A program made the translations under genes and the position numbers. DNA of 64,000 nt from Rhodobacterales bacterium HKCCSP123. Its GTDB lineage: Bacteria; Pseudomonadota; Alphaproteobacteria; Rhodobacterales; Rhodobacteraceae. Positions 8,382 through 16,737 of the stretch are shown here, piece after piece. The notes under the pieces are model-generated. The model saw only the letters and a program-made list of their open reading frames with translations. It ran no database searches and was not told where the DNA came from. The stretch covers positions 1 through 64,000 of the forward strand of contig WVSO01000002.1 in NCBI GenBank assembly GCA_015689745.1. Direction: 5' to 3'. Each line of letters opens with the position of its first letter. Position 1 is the stretch's first letter.

Positions 8382-8686
8382 GTTCTTTCCTCTCGTTTCT
8401 TCACCCGTTCAGGATCGCTAACGGCGCGCTCTATCAGTCTCTTGATTCGGTTGTTGTCGGCATCGGGCGTCGCGGAATACTGCTCAAGGAGAGATGGCGA
8501 CTTCTCCATCACCGCGATCCATGTTTCGGCGGGCTCCACCAACATCTGGCCGTGAATGTCCTGGAGGTTAGGTCCCCCCTGATCTGAAAAAGGAGGGGCG
8601 CCATTTGCGCAACGCCTCCGCATCTCTGCCTCTAGGCGCCTGGCCGCGGTTCTCCGTGCGTCGAGAGCGATGGGTTCATCCCTCAT
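8378..8686 (-). CDS. Hypothetical helical protein
   Basis: A 102-aa charged protein, probably all-helical (ARRTAARRLEAEMRRRCANG; later IKRLIERAVSDPERVKKREE). Its stop overlaps the start of the zinc-ribbon gene. No signal peptide or known domain was seen. It lies 69 bp after the 163-aa gene of the same operon. I do not recognise the family. Confidence 0.65.
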   Translation of the reverse strand: MRDEPIALDARRTAARRLEAEMRRRCANGAPPFSDQGGPNLQDIHGQMLVEPAETWIAVMEKSPSLLEQYSATPDADNNRIKRLIERAVSDPERVKKREERT

Positions 8687-8755
8687 GGCATGGCTCCAGT
8701 AACCTTCGCGACGGGCGCTCTCGACCAGTGGCGAACCAAGCTTCCGACAAGCACA

Positions 8756-9247
8756 TCATTCTCCGATCCCCGGTCGCTCGCTTCCAGTGAGCGGGGTGCC
8801 TTCGGAGGCGCCCTTTCCATCACGCACGCCGACTGACTGCTGTCTGTCCCGCGGATCTCCGCGCCACCCCTCGGGGCGGAGCGAATAAAGAGCGCGAAGC
8901 TCGGACTCAGCCACTCCGTCGGCCTGCATGACAAGACGGATCATGGGGTCCGACAGCATTTCCTCGAGAAAGTAGTCGGCGAGGGCCTTGCCCGTGAGCT
9001 TGTCCCTCGCGACGGCATGTTCGAGATCGCAGAGCGGCACCGTCAGGGTCCGGTCGAGCCCCGGATGCGAGACACGCGGATGCAAGTGCACGAGAACGGA
9101 CGATGTCCACGTGTCTGGTTCAATCCAGTCGGGAGGCTCCAGCGGCTGGGTCTCGATCACGTATTCACCTGGCGGCAGCGTTTCATTGAAGCCAGGAAGC
9201 TGGAACGGCTGGAGGAACAGGGCGGTTGTCTTGATTGCGGCGGTCAT
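8756..9247 (-). CDS. Hypothetical protein of transglutaminase operon
   Basis: A 163-aa protein with an N-terminal beta-rich domain (LFLQPFQLPGFNETLPPGEY, ETQPLEPPDW) and a central helical part (LTGKALADYFLEEMLSDPMI). The C-terminal 40 residues look disordered. AGGAG eight bases before ATG supports the start at 9247. No family recognised. It lies between the two transglutaminase-like genes, so it may act with them. Confidence 0.65.
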   Translation of the reverse strand: MTAAIKTTALFLQPFQLPGFNETLPPGEYVIETQPLEPPDWIEPDTWTSSVLVHLHPRVSHPGLDRTLTVPLCDLEHAVARDKLTGKALADYFLEEMLSDPMIRLVMQADGVAESELRALYSLRPEGWRGDPRDRQQSVGVRDGKGASEGTPLTGSERPGIGE

Positions 9248-9366
9248 GATTCAACTCCTGAAAGGCTAGTTTCTAAAAAAAAGACGGCGAAAAACCGGAC
9301 GAAACGGCTCGTTGTCGCGCGCCGGCCGAGCGGCCCGGGAAACGCGCAGCCGCGACATGGCCGCGC

Positions 9367-10209
9367 CTAGCCCGACGATCCTGGAAAAGCCTTGGCCGGG
9401 TGGTCTTCCGCGTCGCACGTCCAGACGTCGAACCGGGTCAAGGTGCTGGGGCCGAACGTCTGCGTCAGTGGAACGTCGGCAGCGTCCCGACCGCGGCCGA
9501 TCAGGATCCTGCCGATGCGCGGTCTGTTGTTGCGTGGATCGAAGACCCACCAGCGGCCATCCAGAAAGACCTCCATCCATGCCGCGAAATCATCGGTGGG
9601 GTGGGGCGCGGGTTGGCCCAGTTCACTCAGGTAACCGGTGCAGTAGCGGGCGGGGATGTTCATGCACCGACAGAAGGTGATGGCGAGATGGGCGAAATCC
9701 CGGCACACACCATTTCGCCCAGCCAGCGTTTCAGACGCCGTGCGCGTCGCGCTTGCCTGCATGTAGTCGAAAGAAACGGTGGCGTGCACGAAATCGCAGA
9801 TCGCCTGAACACGAGCCCAGCCCGGCGGAGTGTTTTCGAACAGGTGCCAGGCCTCGTCCGACATGAGGTCGGTATCGCAGTAGCGACTGCCCAGAAGGTA
9901 GGGCAGCGTGTCGAAGGGCAGATCCTGAACCGCATGCTGCCCGGCATCCGGGGCCACCGGGTCGGGGCGCCCGGTATCGCGGAATATCCCGTCGGTCGAC
10001 AGCGTGAACGCGCCCGCGGGCGCGACCAAGCGCGTGCACCAGTTTCCGTAGCCGTCGCGGTAGCTTTCGAGGGGCACGCTCGGCTTCGTGACGAGATAGT
10101 CGGCGCGTTCCAGATCGCCGAAGCGCGAATAATGCACGTTGAGCATGGCGATGAAGGGCGTTGCCTGGGTCAGCTGGTAACGCAGGCGACAGCCGATGCG
10201 CATTCGCAT
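9367..10209 (-). CDS. Transglutaminase-like protein with altered triad
   Basis: A 280-aa protein. The N-terminal half is the beta domain of COG1305 proteins; the core holds the Cys motif (GRNGVCRDFAHLAITFCR) and the Asp motif (WWVFDPRNNRPRIGRI). At the place where the catalytic His normally lies (HAW), this protein has FAAW. A subgroup of alphaproteobacterial homologues is known to me with FSAW at this site, so the change may be lineage-typical. The start is set at 10209 (MRMRIGC); 10203 is also possible, and the longer upstream frame is a shadow of the next gene. Confidence 0.8.
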   Translation of the reverse strand: MRMRIGCRLRYQLTQATPFIAMLNVHYSRFGDLERADYLVTKPSVPLESYRDGYGNWCTRLVAPAGAFTLSTDGIFRDTGRPDPVAPDAGQHAVQDLPFDTLPYLLGSRYCDTDLMSDEAWHLFENTPPGWARVQAICDFVHATVSFDYMQASATRTASETLAGRNGVCRDFAHLAITFCRCMNIPARYCTGYLSELGQPAPHPTDDFAAWMEVFLDGRWWVFDPRNNRPRIGRILIGRGRDAADVPLTQTFGPSTLTRFDVWTCDAEDHPAKAFPGSSG

Positions 10210-10243
10210 GCCCGCTGTTGCGTCGTGTGCCGAGTGTCGGGTC

Positions 10244-11053
10244 CTATCGTCCAAGTACGCATTCCCCATCCGATTGCTGAAAGTTGCGGTCGCAGCGCCA
10301 ACGGTTGCCCGACCGGTCGAGATGGGCATTCGCAGGCAACGCGATCGCTGCGCAGGTTTGGTCCACCTGCTCGAACCCTCGCTCGCAGCGCCATCCCGTC
10401 CCGTAGGAGTCCGGGTCGAGATACGCGTTTTCGGGAACCGCAACTGGGTCACACCGGTCATCCCGCGCGAAGAAGCCCCTTTCGCAGGCCCAGGCTGGGC
10501 CGTGGTCCGCATTGGTCAGATAGCCATTTTCTGGCACCGCGATCCGCACGCAGGCGCCTTCGACGGGCGTGTAGCCACGGTCGCACGCCCAGCCGGACCC
10601 CGAAGGGTCCCCTGTGAGATACGCGTTCTCGGGCAGCGCAATCCGGATGCAGGCGTCGCGATCCTCGCGATATCCGCGTTCGCACTCCCAGCCGTAGCCC
10701 GAAGACCGCAAGAAGGCATTCTCCGGCACGGGAACGGGGACACAGAACGTTCCGGATACCTCGACGTATCCGCGCCGGCACGCCCAGCCGGGGCCATAGG
10801 ATCGACCATTTGCATAGGCGTTCTCGGGGATGTCGATCGCGACGCAGGCCGCGCCCTCGACCCGGTAGCCGATCGCGCAATTCCAGCCGTCACCGGAGGC
10901 GCGGACGTCGGCGTTCTGGGGGACAGGTCCGGTGCCGTCCTGCGCGACGGCCGGAAACACCAGCAGTGCCATGATGCCGGCGGCCGTCAACCGCATTCTG
11001 GAAAAGTGCGACCGCGGTGCGCGTGGCCGGGATGCGACGGGGCGCGTGCTCAT
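10244..11053 (-). CDS. Secreted Cys-repeat protein (seven tandem repeats)
   Basis: A 269-aa protein (250 aa if started at 10996). Around residues 20-38 there is a signal peptide (MRLTAAGIMALLVFPAVAQ). The mature part is seven tandem units of about 32-35 residues with the pattern GxGWxCxRGYxxxxxxCxxIxVPENAYL: two Cys, a Trp and a PENAY tail per unit. Each unit probably forms one disulfide in the periplasm or outside the cell. The ATG at 11053 overlaps the preceding stop as ATGA, which argues for the longer start or for reinitiation. Family unknown; a structural or binding role is likely. Confidence 0.75.
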   Translation of the reverse strand: MSTRPVASRPRAPRSHFSRMRLTAAGIMALLVFPAVAQDGTGPVPQNADVRASGDGWNCAIGYRVEGAACVAIDIPENAYANGRSYGPGWACRRGYVEVSGTFCVPVPVPENAFLRSSGYGWECERGYREDRDACIRIALPENAYLTGDPSGSGWACDRGYTPVEGACVRIAVPENGYLTNADHGPAWACERGFFARDDRCDPVAVPENAYLDPDSYGTGWRCERGFEQVDQTCAAIALPANAHLDRSGNRWRCDRNFQQSDGECVLGR

Positions 11054-11436
11054 CCCTCGTCCAGCGTGGTGTTCGCCTGCGCCGCCACGGCGCCGGGGTC
11101 AATCTTCGCAAGACAGGCCTGCGCGACAAAGCGATCCGGCGCGTTTGCACCGGGCATGCTTCCCCATCCGGCGTCCATCAGGATGCTTCGCCGCTGATGT
11201 GGTGCTGCGGCGCGGTGCGTGGCGAGGCCGCCGGTTCGGTCAGGGTCGCGGTCCGAAATATCGAGAAATGCGGACACCATCGGCGCGACGATGTCGTCTT
11301 GGGACACGGCCATCGCCCGATCATGGGCCGTTCGGTGCGTTGCCCATGCGCCGCGGGTGACACCCGCGACACCGGGGACGACCGCCGCGGTCGAGGCTGC
11401 GGAGATGGCGGGCTTGAACCCATCGGGCCTGTGCAT
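11050..11436 (-). CDS. Hypothetical first gene of transglutaminase operon
   Basis: A 128-aa protein starting at 11436, where AGGAGG lies seven bases upstream; the longer open frame beyond it is not supported. The first ~25 residues (GFKPAISAASTAAVVPGVAG) could be a weak signal or anchor segment. The rest is mixed charged sequence without a recognised domain. The stop overlaps the start of the Cys-repeat protein. It heads a co-directional run of seven genes ending at 7266. Confidence 0.6.
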   Translation of the reverse strand: MHRPDGFKPAISAASTAAVVPGVAGVTRGAWATHRTAHDRAMAVSQDDIVAPMVSAFLDISDRDPDRTGGLATHRAAAPHQRRSILMDAGWGSMPGANAPDRFVAQACLAKIDPGAVAAQANTTLDEG

Positions 11437-11967
11437 TGAAAATCCTCCTGCGGAGAAAGCGCCGCCGCGCTGTACGGGGATGCCCGGGTCGCAGTGAGCT
11501 GCCGGCACAGCGCTGTCTGTTCGGCCTGTAACAGGAACCCGGATCAGGCTTCCAGGTGGTGAAGACCGGGGTCGCGACAGATCGGTCTGTCCGGGGAGAG
11601 CAGGCCGCCGGGCCGCCGCCGCATGACCCGTCTTCAGCGGGGTCGCTTTGGATGCAGTGACAAAGCGGTGCGCTGCTACGCGGGTGGCGAGGCCGCGGGC
11701 CGCGTCCATCGCCGAAGCGAATTATTCATCCGTTAACACATGGGGACTGGCTAATTTTTTTCAATGTCAATGGATCACGTTTGAAATGAATTGTCGTGAG
11801 GGCCAAACGGCGCTTGTGTTCCAGGCCGCCCGGCCCCATGTATCTGGGGCTTACGTTATTCTCTGCGACCCTCTGCTTCCGTTCATCCGGCTTCAGTCGA
11901 TCTCTCAGTCTGACTTTGCCGGGCTGTCGCATTCTGCGGGCAGCACCCAGAACAGGAGACCACGGAT
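11437..11967. promoter_or_regulatory. Divergent control region and long csp leader
   Basis: About 530 bp between the minus-strand operon and the plus-strand cold-shock gene. No protein-like frame was found. The part 11715-11790 is distinctly AT-richer than its surroundings (for example ctaatttttttcaatgtc), a likely promoter area. That would give the csp mRNA a leader of roughly 180-200 nt, as is known for cspA-type genes that are controlled through their 5' UTR. Exact start sites cannot be read from the sequence. Confidence 0.45.
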
Positions 11968-12174
11968 ATGGCCAATGGCACCGTGAAATGGTTCAACACC
12001 ACAAAAGGCTTCGGCTTCATCGAGCCGGCATCGGGCGGCAAGGATGTCTTCGTGCACATCTCGTCCGTCGAGCGCGCCGGCCTTACCGGCCTCGCCGATG
12101 CCCAGAAGGTGACGTATGATGTCGAAGCTGGCCGCGACGGCCGCGAAAGCGCCATCAACCTCGCGCTTGCCTGA
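11968..12174 (+). CDS. cspA: Cold-shock protein
   Basis: A 68-aa single cold-shock domain with both RNP motifs: KGFGFIEP (RNP1) and DVFVHISSVE (RNP2). It binds single-stranded RNA/DNA and melts mRNA structure, mainly in the cytoplasm under cold or stationary stress. Full length for the family. AGGAGACC at 11955 gives a ribosome site. A 10-bp stem-loop follows, then the desaturase gene 41 bp downstream, so the two can be co-transcribed with partial termination. Confidence 0.95.
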   Translation: MANGTVKWFNTTKGFGFIEPASGGKDVFVHISSVERAGLTGLADAQKVTYDVEAGRDGRESAINLALA

Positions 12175-12183
12175 CAGGATTGC

Positions 12184-12209
12184 TCGGGCGCCCCTTACCG
12201 GGCGCCCGA
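12184..12209 (+). terminator. Stem-loop between csp and desaturase
   Basis: A perfect 10-bp GC-rich inverted repeat (TCGGGCGCCC / GGGCGCCCGA) with a 6-nt loop, nine bases after the csp stop. No T-run follows, so it is more likely a partial terminator or mRNA 3' stabiliser than a full terminator. The desaturase ATG is five bases beyond it. Confidence 0.6.
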
Positions 12210-12214
12210 TCGTC

Positions 12215-13243
12215 ATGACGGTTCACCCTCACAACCCCGACACCCCCCTTGATGCGCGTCACCTCTCACGTGTCTTGGCACGGTACCGCTCGCCCGATCC
12301 GGCGCGGAGCGCGCTGGAGCTGACCGTCACCCTCGTGCCGTTTCTTGCGACCTGGGCGGTGGCGTGGTGGATGCTGTCGCACAGCATCGCATTGGCGGTG
12401 GTGCTTGCCCTTGGCAACGCGGCCTTCCTCGTGCGGCTCTTCATGATCCAGCACGATTGCGGCCACGGATCGTTCTTTCGCAGCAGGCAGCTGTGCAACT
12501 GGATTGGGCGTGCGATCGGTATAGTCACCCTCACACCCTACGACGTCTGGCGCGAGACACATGCGATCCACCACGCCACCACGGGCAACCTCGACCGGCG
12601 CGGCGTCGGCGATCTGCCGACCCTGACGGTCGCCGAGTACCGTGCGAAGGGACGCGTCGGGCGCGGCCTCTATCGCTTTGTTCGTCATCCGCTGTTCCTG
12701 TTCGGGGTCGTGCCCTTCTACAGCTTCTTTCTGCAGAACCGGCTTCCGGTCGGCCTCATGCGGGCGGGCTGGACGTACTGGCTCAGCGTCATGGCGACGA
12801 ATGCCGCGATCGCTGCGGTCCTGACTACCCTACTTTGGTTCGACGGCTGGGAGGTGGTGGCCTTCGTGTTCTTTCCCACGATGCTTCTCGCGGCGAGCGC
12901 CGGGATGTGGTTCTTCTACGTCCAGCATCAGTTCGAGCATACGTTTTGGAACCGTGAAGAGAACTGGAATGTCCAGGATGCGGCGCTTGGCGGCAGTTCG
13001 CACTACGATCTTCCGCAGCCCCTGCGCTGGATCACCGGGAACATCGGCGTCCACCATGTCCATCACCTTGCCAGCCGGATCCCGTTCTATCGCCTCCCCG
13101 AGGTGCTTCGGGACCATGACGCGCTGGTGCAGTCGAACCGCGTGACCCTACACGAAAGTCTGAGCTGCGCGCGCCTTGCGCTCTGGGACGAGACCGAGAG
13201 GCGGCTCGTGACATTTGCCGAGGCGGGGCGTCTGCCGGCCTGA
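12215..13243 (+). CDS. Fatty acid desaturase
   Basis: A 342-aa membrane di-iron enzyme that puts double bonds into acyl chains. The three His boxes are present: HDCGH (near residue 80), HAIHH (near 118) and HHVHH (near 282). Four or so hydrophobic segments surround them, as in the acyl-lipid (omega-6 / DesA-like) group. The start at 12215 (MTVHPHN) is used because the upstream frame runs through the csp gene. Pairing with csp fits membrane adaptation to cold. Electron donor and regiospecificity cannot be told. Confidence 0.88.
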   Translation: MTVHPHNPDTPLDARHLSRVLARYRSPDPARSALELTVTLVPFLATWAVAWWMLSHSIALAVVLALGNAAFLVRLFMIQHDCGHGSFFRSRQLCNWIGRAIGIVTLTPYDVWRETHAIHHATTGNLDRRGVGDLPTLTVAEYRAKGRVGRGLYRFVRHPLFLFGVVPFYSFFLQNRLPVGLMRAGWTYWLSVMATNAAIAAVLTTLLWFDGWEVVAFVFFPTMLLAASAGMWFFYVQHQFEHTFWNREENWNVQDAALGGSSHYDLPQPLRWITGNIGVHHVHHLASRIPFYRLPEVLRDHDALVQSNRVTLHESLSCARLALWDETERRLVTFAEAGRLPA

Positions 13244-13292
13244 TCCGGAAACGACCTCGTCATGCCCATCCCTATGTTCGGAGAACATCTTC

Positions 13293-13970
13293 ATGACGCG
13301 TTTCAGCACGGACGGCCAAACGGCCACCGGTCGCCCCCTGTTCAAGGACAAGCCGAAAAAGAAGCAGGCCGACCGCGCCTCTGACACACCGTCGGCGGTC
13401 CAGTTGGGCGTGCACGGCAGATACCAGATAAAATCCGGGCGACTGTCCGGGGAATATGTCGCCCGGGCCTTCCCGAAACCGCCCACGAACGCACGCGGGA
13501 TGATCGCGGAAGCCACCGGCGCGACCGAGGAGGCCGCGATTGCAGCCTTGCATGATGTCATCGATGCGCGCGAGGCTCAGAGGCACGAGGACCGCAGGGT
13601 CGACGATGGAACCGGTTTCACCGTGCCGAGCATCGAGGAGTACAGAGAGGCGCTTGACCAGGTCGCCCTGTCACGCCCGCAGCACGCCATGCTGAAAGCA
13701 TTGGCCATGTCAGGCGACCAAGGGTTGTCGGATTCACAGATGGCACGCGCGGCTGGTTACAAATCGAGATCGTCGGCAAACCGGGCCTTCTCGGCAGCGG
13801 GTCTCCTGATCGCCACGTACTTGGCCGTCGATTCGGTTTCAGAGGCGGCGGAGGATGAGGTTGCAGGGGCGACCATGCTTGGTTTTCGCGACAGTCTGCA
13901 ACAGGACCAAACGCTTGGAAATCGGATACTCTATCCCGAACTACGCGAGGTCTTGAGAGCTGCCGGCTGA
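13293..13970 (+). CDS. Hypothetical protein with HTH-like segment
   Basis: A 225-aa protein with GGAG at 13280 before ATG 13293, 50 bp after the desaturase. The N-terminal part is basic and carries a K-rich patch (KDKPKKKQ). The C-terminal half resembles a DNA-binding segment (LKALAMSGDQGLSDSQMARA, AAGYKSRSSANRAF). It may belong to a family of proteins found near restriction or mobile genes, but I cannot name it. Confidence 0.65.
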   Translation: MTRFSTDGQTATGRPLFKDKPKKKQADRASDTPSAVQLGVHGRYQIKSGRLSGEYVARAFPKPPTNARGMIAEATGATEEAAIAALHDVIDAREAQRHEDRRVDDGTGFTVPSIEEYREALDQVALSRPQHAMLKALAMSGDQGLSDSQMARAAGYKSRSSANRAFSAAGLLIATYLAVDSVSEAAEDEVAGATMLGFRDSLQQDQTLGNRILYPELREVLRAAG

Positions 13971-14379
13971 CCGGTTGGCCGGCTAGTTCGACCCGGTTGC
14001 CGTTAGAGGCCTTGGCGCATGTCGTCCACGCCTCGCAGTGTGTATAGCCGGGGATGCTTCCGAGGCGGAACGGCGATCGCCCTTCATGCCAGGCAGATCA
14101 CGACACAAGTATCAAGGACATACATTTGGTTCGTAGCGATGTTTCGCCTCAACTAAGAGAGCGGGATCGCGATTTGATGTTCGATTTTGGCCTTGCTACG
14201 GCCGACGGACCAAGGCGCGTCGTGAAACACATATCGGAACTCGCGTCCTTCCGGCCACTCGCTCCGGACGTATGACAGCTCGCAATGGGCTGTTCACACA
14301 GGCTTGCAGTGGCGAGAGAACCGTGCGCTCCGTCCGCACGCCAGTGGATGAGGTTTGCTAAAGCCGATGGCGGCTAACA
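13971..14379. other. Intergenic, no gene recognised
   Basis: About 400 bp without a supported gene. One 73-codon plus-strand frame (14054-14275) has no ribosome site or domain. GC content drops from here to about 18.5 kb, compared with the DNA on either side. Confidence 0.45.
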
Positions 14380-14436
14380 GTAGCCGCAGGCCGTGAGCAC
14401 GACCGACGCGACCGATCGCTGAGAGCCCAATGTGTT
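14380..14436. repeat. Degenerate intergenic repeat, copy 1
   Basis: The stretch tagccgcaggccgtgagcac and the following bases to gagcccaatg align, at roughly three in four positions by eye, with 18555-18608. The two copies bracket the RidA-to-dehydrogenase module. A shorter related piece (gaatgtcggtttcgtccgcg, 14919-14938) resembles 18497-18516. This looks like a decayed dispersed repeat family rather than an active insertion sequence, since no transposase is seen. Confidence 0.4.
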
Positions 14437-14520
14437 CAAACTGACATCTTCCAACTGATTTGATAGATTGCAATTGGCGGACCTGCGATCAGGCGTGAAC
14501 CACTTTTGGAGAAAGCGATC

Positions 14521-14904
14521 TTGGAAAAAGTAGTTATTGAGCATCCCGATATGCCGGAACCTTACGGTGGCTATTCTACCGTCATCCGAGCTGGAGATTT
14601 CCTTTTTGTGTCCGGCCAAGCTGGCATAGATCCCGAAACCGGAGCTAAAGCGGGCGAAGACTTCGAAAGCCAAGCTAGGCAGGCCTTTGAAAACCTCAAG
14701 ACCTGCTTGCACTGCTCGGGTTGCTCTATGGACGATGTGGTAAAAGTCATCACTTGGCTAGGTGACTCTGACCAACGAGCAGCCCTCAACGATCTTTTCG
14801 GCGAATACTTTCCGAACGATCCACCAGCCCGTTCAACACCCATAGTTGACCTCCCCATGGGCCTTTTGCTTTCGATAGAAGCTACCGCGATCGCGCGGTC
14901 TTGA
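14521..14904 (+). CDS. RidA-family protein (island copy)
   Basis: A 127-aa member of the RidA/YjgF/UK114 family; many hydrolyse reactive enamine/imine intermediates made by PLP enzymes or oxidases. The family pattern is clear: GGYSTVIRAGDFLFVSGQAG, QARQAFENLKTCL and PIVDLPMGLLLSIEATAIA. The Arg that binds the carboxylate in canonical RidA is not present in its usual context (ARSTPIVD here). No ATG fits; TTG 14521 with GGAG at 14508 is preferred over TTG 14506. Base composition is lower in GC than most neighbours, a sign of transfer. Confidence 0.8.
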   Translation: MEKVVIEHPDMPEPYGGYSTVIRAGDFLFVSGQAGIDPETGAKAGEDFESQARQAFENLKTCLHCSGCSMDDVVKVITWLGDSDQRAALNDLFGEYFPNDPPARSTPIVDLPMGLLLSIEATAIARS

Positions 14905-15193
14905 ATGCGCCAGACGAATGTCGGTTTCGTCCGCGATCCGGACGGTCATTCCCACCGAGGGCGACGGCTGCTGCCGGGTGGAACGGACCTCTGGCATGAC
15001 CACCCCGGCGACAGTCTGAGCGACAGGCCCCAGCTCAAGAAAAGTTCATCTGGCAGCACCTTCACTGGATGACATTCGACAGGGTTTCGATAGGATTGCA
15101 CTTAGACGGCCAAAATGGTCGTTTTGCGCTTGTCCAAGCGTTCCCGGCTTTCAATAGTCGTCGTTGGCAAATGACCTGAAGGAGGTCCGGCAC

Positions 15194-15886
15194 ATGATGA
15201 CGCGTTCACTTATTGCAGGCTTTGCGCTGCTGGCGCTGGTGGCCTGCAAAGAAGAGGATGACGACGAGACAACGGAAGCGACTTCGGCACCGGCGTCGGA
15301 AGCGGCCACGGCGGAGGACACCGCCACCGCGGATGATGGTGGAGGTGCAATGGATGGCGCGCCAGACACGGCAGTCGCCCCTGAGCCCGAGCCGGAACCC
15401 GCATCACTCTCCGAAGTCAGCCAGGACGCGGTCGACGCATGCATCGACGCGCTGCGCGGCATGGAGGGAGCGACCGGCGGTATGGTCCTGAGCACCGAGT
15501 TTTCCGAGGCGAACTCGCTTGTGATGCTCCAGGATGGCGCCGGTGCCTCCTGGCGCTGCCTCGTCTCGAACGACGGAAGCAACCCCGATCTTCAGATCGA
15601 GACCCCGGCCCCCGCGGATTCTGCCGGCGGCGAAGACACGACGACCGCCGACGATGGCGGCGGCGCGATGGACGGTGCATCGGGTGATCTTGGCGTACTC
15701 TCCGACTTCGTAGGTGCCCGCGGCGGCCAGGCCGAGGGCGGACTGACCGCTCTGGGTTTCGAGGCCGTGCGGAGCGACGGTCTCGTGACTTACTGGTTCA
15801 ACCGTTCAACCGGCATCTGCGCACAGATCACGACGTCCGACGGTGTTTATTCGGATATCACGCTGCTGCCGGCTGAAGACTGCTGA
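15194..15886 (+). CDS. Lipoprotein with DGGGAMDGA repeats
   Basis: A 230-aa predicted lipoprotein. The signal ends in a lipobox (ALLALVAC) with Cys17 or so as the lipidated residue. An acidic Glu/Asp/Thr/Ala-rich linker follows. The motif TADDGGGAMDGA occurs twice, around residues 46 and 156. A C-terminal domain (about 65 aa, LGVLSDFVGARGGQAEGGL to the final Cys) has two Cys and resembles small periplasmic domains seen in other roseobacters. AAGGAGG at 15179 supports ATG 15194. Likely on the inner or outer membrane; function unknown. Confidence 0.75.
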   Translation: MMTRSLIAGFALLALVACKEEDDDETTEATSAPASEAATAEDTATADDGGGAMDGAPDTAVAPEPEPEPASLSEVSQDAVDACIDALRGMEGATGGMVLSTEFSEANSLVMLQDGAGASWRCLVSNDGSNPDLQIETPAPADSAGGEDTTTADDGGGAMDGASGDLGVLSDFVGARGGQAEGGLTALGFEAVRSDGLVTYWFNRSTGICAQITTSDGVYSDITLLPAEDC

Positions 15887-15900
15887 AGACTGCTGAAGAC
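15872..15900. repeat. 10-bp tandem repeat across the lipoprotein stop
   Basis: The unit gctgaagact occurs 2.9 times in a row and spans the stop codon at 15884-15886. Because 10 is not a multiple of three, gain or loss of a unit before the stop would change the C-terminus. Confidence 0.8.
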
Positions 15901-16359
15901 CTTTTGGGTTTGCGTCCGTCAAACCTAGGAGAAGCTGGGACGCCCTAAGCTGCCATTGAAGCCAAAAACGGCAAGGGTCAGCTTGGGGCCGAAGCCGTTT
16001 ACCGTAAACGTCCGGATCGGTCCGCGATGCTGCCGGTCGGCGCTGACAATATCTACAGTCGCATTCGGTGAAAGTAGCCCTTAACGCGGTCGCAACGATC
16101 GCCGGTCCTGAGCCCGATTTGCGTGGTGCCGCGCCCTGGCCGACAGATCAGTCAAGGTTGGTGTGGGCAAATGAACCAAGGCCTCGTTTGATCGTTTCTT
16201 GAATCTAGAAGCCGCGCGAACTGAAGTTGATGTCAACTCCACTGTGCTGTGGATCTCCTACGCTTCATCGGGAGCAGGTTGGCGACAGATCGCAGCAGAC
16301 GGCATCTTTCTTGGAGCAAGTCTGGCACTCCGATTTCCCGATCAACAAGGAGCAATGAC
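15887..16359. other. Intergenic, no gene recognised
   Basis: About 470 bp between the lipoprotein and the VOC gene. No protein-like frame, tRNA or clear terminator was found. Possibly decayed DNA; promoter of the downstream genes should lie at its right end. Confidence 0.45.
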
Positions 16360-16737
16360 ATGAAGCTTGGGGCTTTTTCAATCAGCCTCCCGGTTAAGGA
16401 CATCCAGGCGTCGATGGCCTTTTATGAGAAGCTTGGCTTTGCGCCCAAGATGCCGGTGGAGGAAGGTGCGAAGTGGGCGATTCTGGCCAACCCTGACAAT
16501 CACATTATTGGTTTGTTTGAGGGGATGATCGATAAACCGATGCTGACTTTTAACCCCGGGTGGAACCAAGAAGCAGGGCCTGTTGATCCGTTTGACGACG
16601 TGCGCGCCCTGCACGACCAAATCACGGCGGACGGCGTCGAGGCCTTGCAGGTTTCGTTGGGAGGCGAGACTGGTCCTGGCAGCTTTGTCGTGGTCGACCC
16701 GGACGGCAACCCAATTCTGATTGACCAGCACAGGTAG
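16360..16737 (+). CDS. VOC (glyoxalase/bleomycin resistance) family protein
   Basis: A 125-aa protein with the vicinal-oxygen-chelate fold signature: ISLPVKDIQASMAFYEKLGF at the start and FVVVDPDGNPILIDQH at the end. AAGGAG before ATG 16360 supports the start. Metal ligands of true glyoxalases are not all obvious, so enzyme, thiol-transferase or drug-binding roles are all open. It precedes two coupled genes in the same direction, about 330 bp away. Confidence 0.85.
   Translation: MKLGAFSISLPVKDIQASMAFYEKLGFAPKMPVEEGAKWAILANPDNHIIGLFEGMIDKPMLTFNPGWNQEAGPVDPFDDVRALHDQITADGVEALQVSLGGETGPGSFVVVDPDGNPILIDQHR

Noticed and set aside
14054-14275. 73-codon frame before the RidA gene
   Set aside because: There is no ribosome site, no domain, and it lies in decayed DNA.
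15260-15400. Low-complexity acidic region that at first suggested a repeat array
   Set aside because: It is the Glu/Asp/Ala linker of the lipoprotein; no regular direct repeats with spacers, so not a CRISPR array.
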